Positions 59,739 through 64,000 of a DNA stretch of 64,000 bases are shown in pieces. The notes beneath the pieces were generated by a model that did no database searches, had not been told where the DNA came from, and saw only the letters and a list, made by a program, of their open reading frames with translations. A program made the position numbers and the translations under genes. The stretch is from Evernia prunastri (taxonomy: Eukaryota > Ascomycota > Lecanoromycetes > Lecanorales > Parmeliaceae). Position 1 is the first letter of the stretch; each line of letters opens with the position of its first letter. The stretch covers positions 62,976 through 126,975 of the forward strand of contig NKYR01000002.1 of assembly GCA_003184365.1 (NCBI GenBank), read 5' to 3'.

Positions 59739-60748
59739 ATGAAGACCAATCTTGACCTTGTCAAGGAGTGTGATAAGTATATTGCCACCAAACAGAACGA
59801 GATTGACGAATGTCAGTACTAATAACCTACAGCTTCCCGTACTACGAGGATGACCCAGAAGGATATACCAGGCTCCGCGCCACCTGCTGGGAATTCCATC
59901 TCCAAGGAGGCGCTGGTCCTTACGGATACATGAAACAGTCTGTGGTGGAAAAGATGCCATGGATCCATAACGACTGGCAAATTGATGGTGAGAAGAGACG
60001 TGTTATGCCCGCACCAGAGGGCTACGACCATAGTCAGGAGGATGTCCTGAGGGAGACGCTTGAAAAAGCTAAAGCAAAAGATATCTTTCAGATACTGAGA
60101 GGCTGGCGGAATGAGTTGTACCCTATCCACGGGCCATATAGCAGCAAAAAGCCAATGGTGAGCATGGAGCGTGCAGGCAGCGCTTTGTTCGGTATCAACA
60201 GCTATGGGGTGCATATGACAACTTATGTAAACACGCCCCAGAGTGGTATGAAGATCTGGGTGCCAAGGAGAGCGCGAAACAAGCAGACATATGGCGGAAT
60301 GTTGGACAACAGCGTTGCCGGGGGGCTCAGTACGGGAGAGAAGGCATTCGAGTGTGTGGTAAGGGAGGCCGCTGAAGAAGCATCTTTCTCGGAACAGCTT
60401 GTCCGCTCAAACGCCAAACCTTGCGGAACCGTATCCTATTTCCACATACGAGAAGCAAGAGCTGGAGGTGAAGCAGGCTTGCTGCAGCCGGAATGCCAGT
60501 ATGTCTTCGACATGGAGGTTGGCGCGGAGGTAGTACCGAAGCCCGGTGACAATGAGGTAGAGGATTTCTACTTGTGGACTGTGGACGAAGTGAAGAGAGC
60601 CTTAGCAGAAGGGCAGTTCAAGCCTAATTGCGCAGCGGTGCTTCTAGATTTCTTCATCCGACATGGGATATTGACAGCAGAAAATGAGAAGGATTATATG
60701 GAGATCGTTTCGAGGCTCCATAGGAAGCTTCCATTCCCAACATCATAG
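59739..60748 (+). CDS. DUF4743-Nudix hydrolase (Tnr3/YJR142W-like)
   Basis: 317 aa from join(59739..59776, 59833..60748). The tiny first exon, MKTNLDLVKECDN, is conserved in the family and fixes the start; the intron has a perfect TACTAAT branch site. The N-terminal DUF4743 domain (about 10-130) precedes the Nudix fold. The Nudix box GGLSTGEKAFECVVREAAEEAS fits GX5EX7REUXEE, with the final Gly replaced. Related proteins hydrolyse oxidised or normal thiamine diphosphate, or related nucleotides. Convergent with RPB8. Confidence 0.92.
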
Positions 60749-60924
60749 GTCTTTTACATAGACGAGTTCACTGAGAAGGCATGAGATTCTTCTTAATATC
60801 CTGACACCAGCGCTCTATATTGGGAATCATTCCATCTTCAAACTCCGGCCAATGTGTCGCTAAAAGAACGAACTTTTCCTTTCCGGCCCCACCCCACCTA
60901 TTCCACGACTCGCCATTGCCCGCC

Positions 60925-61424
60925 TCATTTCTTCATGCAGAGGTAAACATAGTCTATCCTCAGCGGCGTAAGGTTCTTATACGGTCCCTCCATGTAGAGC
61001 AGCAAGCCCCCGAACGACACATACACCTTTCTGCCCACCCGCACCGCATCAGCCTCGCCTTTCCCCACAAAGCCCCACACCTTTTTCCAAGAATCACTCA
61101 CATATTCTCATCATCGCCCTCCTCGAACCGGTAGATCTTCCCATGGCACACATAGTCGTATTCGTCCGCCACGCTCGCCTCCCCCCGCCCTACGTCCCTC
61201 CAGCCCTTCCCGTCGTCCTTGCTGCCGTCGAGCGAAAGCGTCGAAGCGAGCAGGATCTGCAGGCGGTCGCCGATGGTGCAGGGGAAGAGCTCGGTGTTGA
61301 CGTCGAGCGTGATGGAGGTGTCGCCGTTTTCGGTGTGGGCGCTGAGGCGGGCGACGCGGTCGTACTTTTGCGCGTTGATGGAGGTGAGGGTGAAGGTGTC
61401 GGAGAAGAGGTTGGCGTCGCCCAT
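60925..61424 (-). CDS. RPB8: RNA polymerase I/II/III shared subunit RPB8
   Basis: 142 aa from exons 61424..61102 and 61030..60925. The OB-fold subunit is recognisable throughout: FSDTFTLTSINAQKYDRV, LDVNTELFP, GWRDVGRGEASVADEYDYVCHGKIYRFEE, and in exon 2 VYVSFGGLLLYMEGPYKNLTPL with the VYLCMKK end. The junction gives ENIKVYVSFGG, as expected. Length matches yeast Rpb8 (146 aa). Confidence 0.95.
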
Positions 61425-63060
61425 GGTGGGTGGTGAAAGAGAGGGAAAGGGGTGAAATGATCGAGGGACTCAGGGGGTGGATTTCTTTCTCAGGTATGTA
61501 GGCACCTATACATATTTGGGGGAGCGCGGGCAAATTTGAATGCACCTTGCCAAGACGGAGCACCCGCCAAGGGTTCTGCAAAAGGGTGTAGCTTCAAGTC
61601 CTCAACACTTTCTCCAAAAACATGCAAACAGTGATATCATCCGGGAAAATCATCCAGAGAGCGATGAGAAGTACCTCGGATGCGTTGCGCGCGTTTGCAG
61701 ACACGCCCGTTCAAGATGCCTGTATCACATCTCTATACAGCACATGCTCGTAACCAGAGTAGCGTAATTCAGTATTGGGACTTCTATATTCTGGGCGATA
61801 AAACCTCCCAATCACTAGCCATTTTAACACGATAAAAAGACGCTGCGAGGCTGATGGCGTCACTGCGTTTCCGTATATTATGATTCAGTGCGATTCGTAT
61901 CACGTCTTTTCAAAATTAAGCCTATAAAATTTCCTTATTCCTATATTTTGTGACGTTTGCCAGCAAGTTTTGGAAAGTCAATAAGGCTCACAGCCATGGA
62001 TTGTGGCACACTTCCTCCTACCAAGAAGACTTCTCGACATCATGACTCGGATTTAGATGTTCTATCGGACACTTCGCAGAAGTGGAGTACGTGCCTACTA
62101 TTCCATAATGTGCCCTATGCTTCTGCTGTGCTGGTTCACAAGCAACAAATCAGACCCCAAGCTTTTAACTCGCGCACCATTCATTCCACATACATTCTCA
62201 TCCATGGACTCTGTGGGGACAGAAGTAAAACATGAGATTGCAGACAGCGACGTCAGATAGCCTCGAGACCTCTTGCCTACGGCTTTAACCACAACGCGAA
62301 TACTGCTCTCTAGATACAATACAGGACTAGCTACTTCAAAACATCTCAAATAAGAAACATGGTGTTCTCATGCAGACAGCCTGCTTTTCGATCCTGATCG
62401 TCTGCGGCGCAGTACCAGGACTATCACCTTGTGAGGTAGTAAGTTTGTTTCGATTGCACGCAGTCTTGGGGGCATCGTCATGGGAAGTGCACTGCTGCGC
62501 TCGAGCGACCTATATTCTAATGCAGGCATAGACTGTAGAGTGATGATATCCTCCACTCGAGGCATCGTATCTTTTGCTGATTTTCATCAAGTTGATGCCA
62601 ATGGCTTTTGGGCCAAAATCGTCCACAATAGGATCTCTGCGATCGGTCAGCCTCCCAACAGTATCGGGGGCGGATTCTCCTGTCTTGCAAAGAAGAATGC
62701 TTCATTCTTGACTGCGGATAATTGCAAGCGGCCTTTCAAGAACCCGAGAACCAGGACCTGAAAAACGGTACAAAAAGGACAAACCATACTTGCCGGCGCG
62801 TAGGAAGGACTTGTTGTCACTGCAGTGCCCATGAAGCTCCTCTACAGTCTTGTAAACATTGAATCTGGCGCGATGAACCCTACAATACTTTGGGCCGATG
62901 GGTCTGTGCCCAGTCTGTGTCGAGCTTAACCCAGCCATAATTCTTACATAAATCTCTATCACGAATCCGACTTGATTAAATTTGTTTGGGGTGTCTTCAC
63001 ATAGCATCCGGGGGTGTAGAGGCGGATTCTGCTTCATCTGATGATGGATTAGGACGGTTA
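61425..63060. other. Intergenic, no gene seen
   Basis: Several short frames without family features. AT-rich near 61860-61960. Confidence 0.4.
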
Positions 63061-63066
63061 CCATAG

Positions 63067-63560
63067 ATGTTCTGGACAATTCAGGCCCCTACCCCGAAAA
63101 AGGTAGAAATCGTCACCAACCTTTCCTAAACAGCTTCTTCATATTATCTGCAATGGACCGAAATTTACCGCCAATCCATAAAATGTCCTATGTTTTGAAA
63201 GGAGGAAACGGGCTGATTTAGGAAGATTAACCGTCAATATTTGAACGGTTCAGGCCCATGACCCGAAAAAGGTAGGAATCTTCACCGAGCTTTCCTAAAC
63301 AGCCTCCTGGTTTAATCTGCAATGGACCGATTTTTAGCACCAATTCTCACAATTTAGTGTTTTTTGATCAGAGGGGTCGGGTTGGTTCAGCAGTTTTGAC
63401 AGCGAATGTTCTGAACAATTCACGCCTATAGCCGGAAGAAGATTGAAATCGTCACCGATCTGTCCCAACAGCTTTCTTTGATCTTCATCGGATCGAACTC
63501 TTCGCGCCTTGTATTCTGATAATGTAGTACTAATTGATAGGTGGAGTCGGGTTGTCAACT
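63067..63560. repeat. Three diverged tandem copies of a ~170-bp repeat
   Basis: Units begin at about 63067, 63237 and 63407 (aligned TCAGGCCC, TCAGGCCC and TCACGCC words are 169-170 bp apart). Shared words include CCCGAAAAAGGTAG, TTTCCTAAACAGC and ATCTGCAATGGACCGA. The third copy is the most diverged. No coding frame runs through them. Confidence 0.8.
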
Positions 63561-64000
63561 GCCCAATCACTATGGCTCGCTACGGCTTGCAATTTTGCTT
63601 GCTTACCTTGATTATGGGCGCGGCAAGCTGGGAATGACCAACCAGATCAACTACATACCATTTTCACGATATGCCTATCGGCCTCTATGATAAAGCGATT
63701 GTCCTTCGACCATTCACTCATCATATGGCTATCGATCATGCCGGCAAGCTAGAAGTCCAGATATCTTGTATATGTACGGCGTCGTGAAAGGCTAGACAAT
63801 GAAGCCGCGGTAGACAGACACATCAGATGGGTTCAGCTATTGGTTTAACAAGTATGTGTCAAGACCCTAGAAGGCCGAATGAATTGCTCGTTAAAGTAAA
63901 ACGCAACGAGTAAGCAATTCTTTGTGTTCGTCAATTGGGCACGCTAAATGCCAAGTTGGGCGTTAGTCAGATGGTGACCGCCACCACTGCAGACATAGCC
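63561..64000. other. Window end, no gene seen
   Basis: Contains GTGTCAAGACCCTAG at about 63857, resembling the LTR-like word TGTGCCAAGACCCTAG near 112. Confidence 0.35.

Overview
The window is eukaryotic and reads as a filamentous ascomycete (Pezizomycotina). Most genes carry short spliceosomal introns (about 45-100 nt). Fungal families are common: a Zn(II)2Cys6 regulator, a laccase, a tyrosinase, a STAND/NLR gene, MDV1, OPI10 and ALG3. AT-rich and RIP-like stretches alternate with compact housekeeping blocks. No tRNA, rRNA or CRISPR array was recognised. All exon joins were read by eye from splice signals, frame and family conservation, not from transcripts.

1-1.5 kb is repeat-rich: LTR-like tandem fragments, a 219-bp repeat doubled across an N, and a small hAT-like MITE with an 8-bp flanking repeat. 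1.9-11.6 kb holds a Zn2Cys6 regulator, a YjlB-like cupin gene, the mitochondrial proline-catabolic enzyme P5C dehydrogenase and a divergent amino-acid permease; this resembles a proline-utilisation (prn-type) neighbourhood. 13.5-19.0 kb is housekeeping: ALG3, an EIF1AD-like RNA-binding gene, a GC3-rich MFS transporter and SEN34. 19-25 kb is gene-poor, with one single-pass membrane protein gene.

25-38 kb is accessory: an NLR/NACHT gene broken by one nonsense codon, a seven-bladed PLL-like lectin gene, an apparently intact 12-exon laccase, and head-to-head with it a tyrosinase pseudogene with four stops and a frameshift. 39.9-42.5 kb has an assembly-gap duplication, a candidate small secreted cysteine-rich protein and a small conserved fungal protein.

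42.8-50.7 kb is the most unusual part. A decayed adenylosuccinate lyase (ADE13-type) copy faces a GMP synthase (GUA1-type) copy. The GMP synthase looks fragmented at first, but it resolves into an intact 541-codon gene in 17 exons, with changes in an otherwise conserved XMP-binding motif. Together they look like duplicated purine-nucleotide genes, one lost and one retained and diverged.

51-61.4 kb is a dense housekeeping block: BCP1, ARO7, MDV1, a DUF3445 heme-dependent N-demethylase-like gene, OPI10/Hikeshi, a DUF4743-Nudix hydrolase and RPB8. The last 2.5 kb is non-coding as far as I can see and contains three diverged tandem copies of a ~170-bp repeat.
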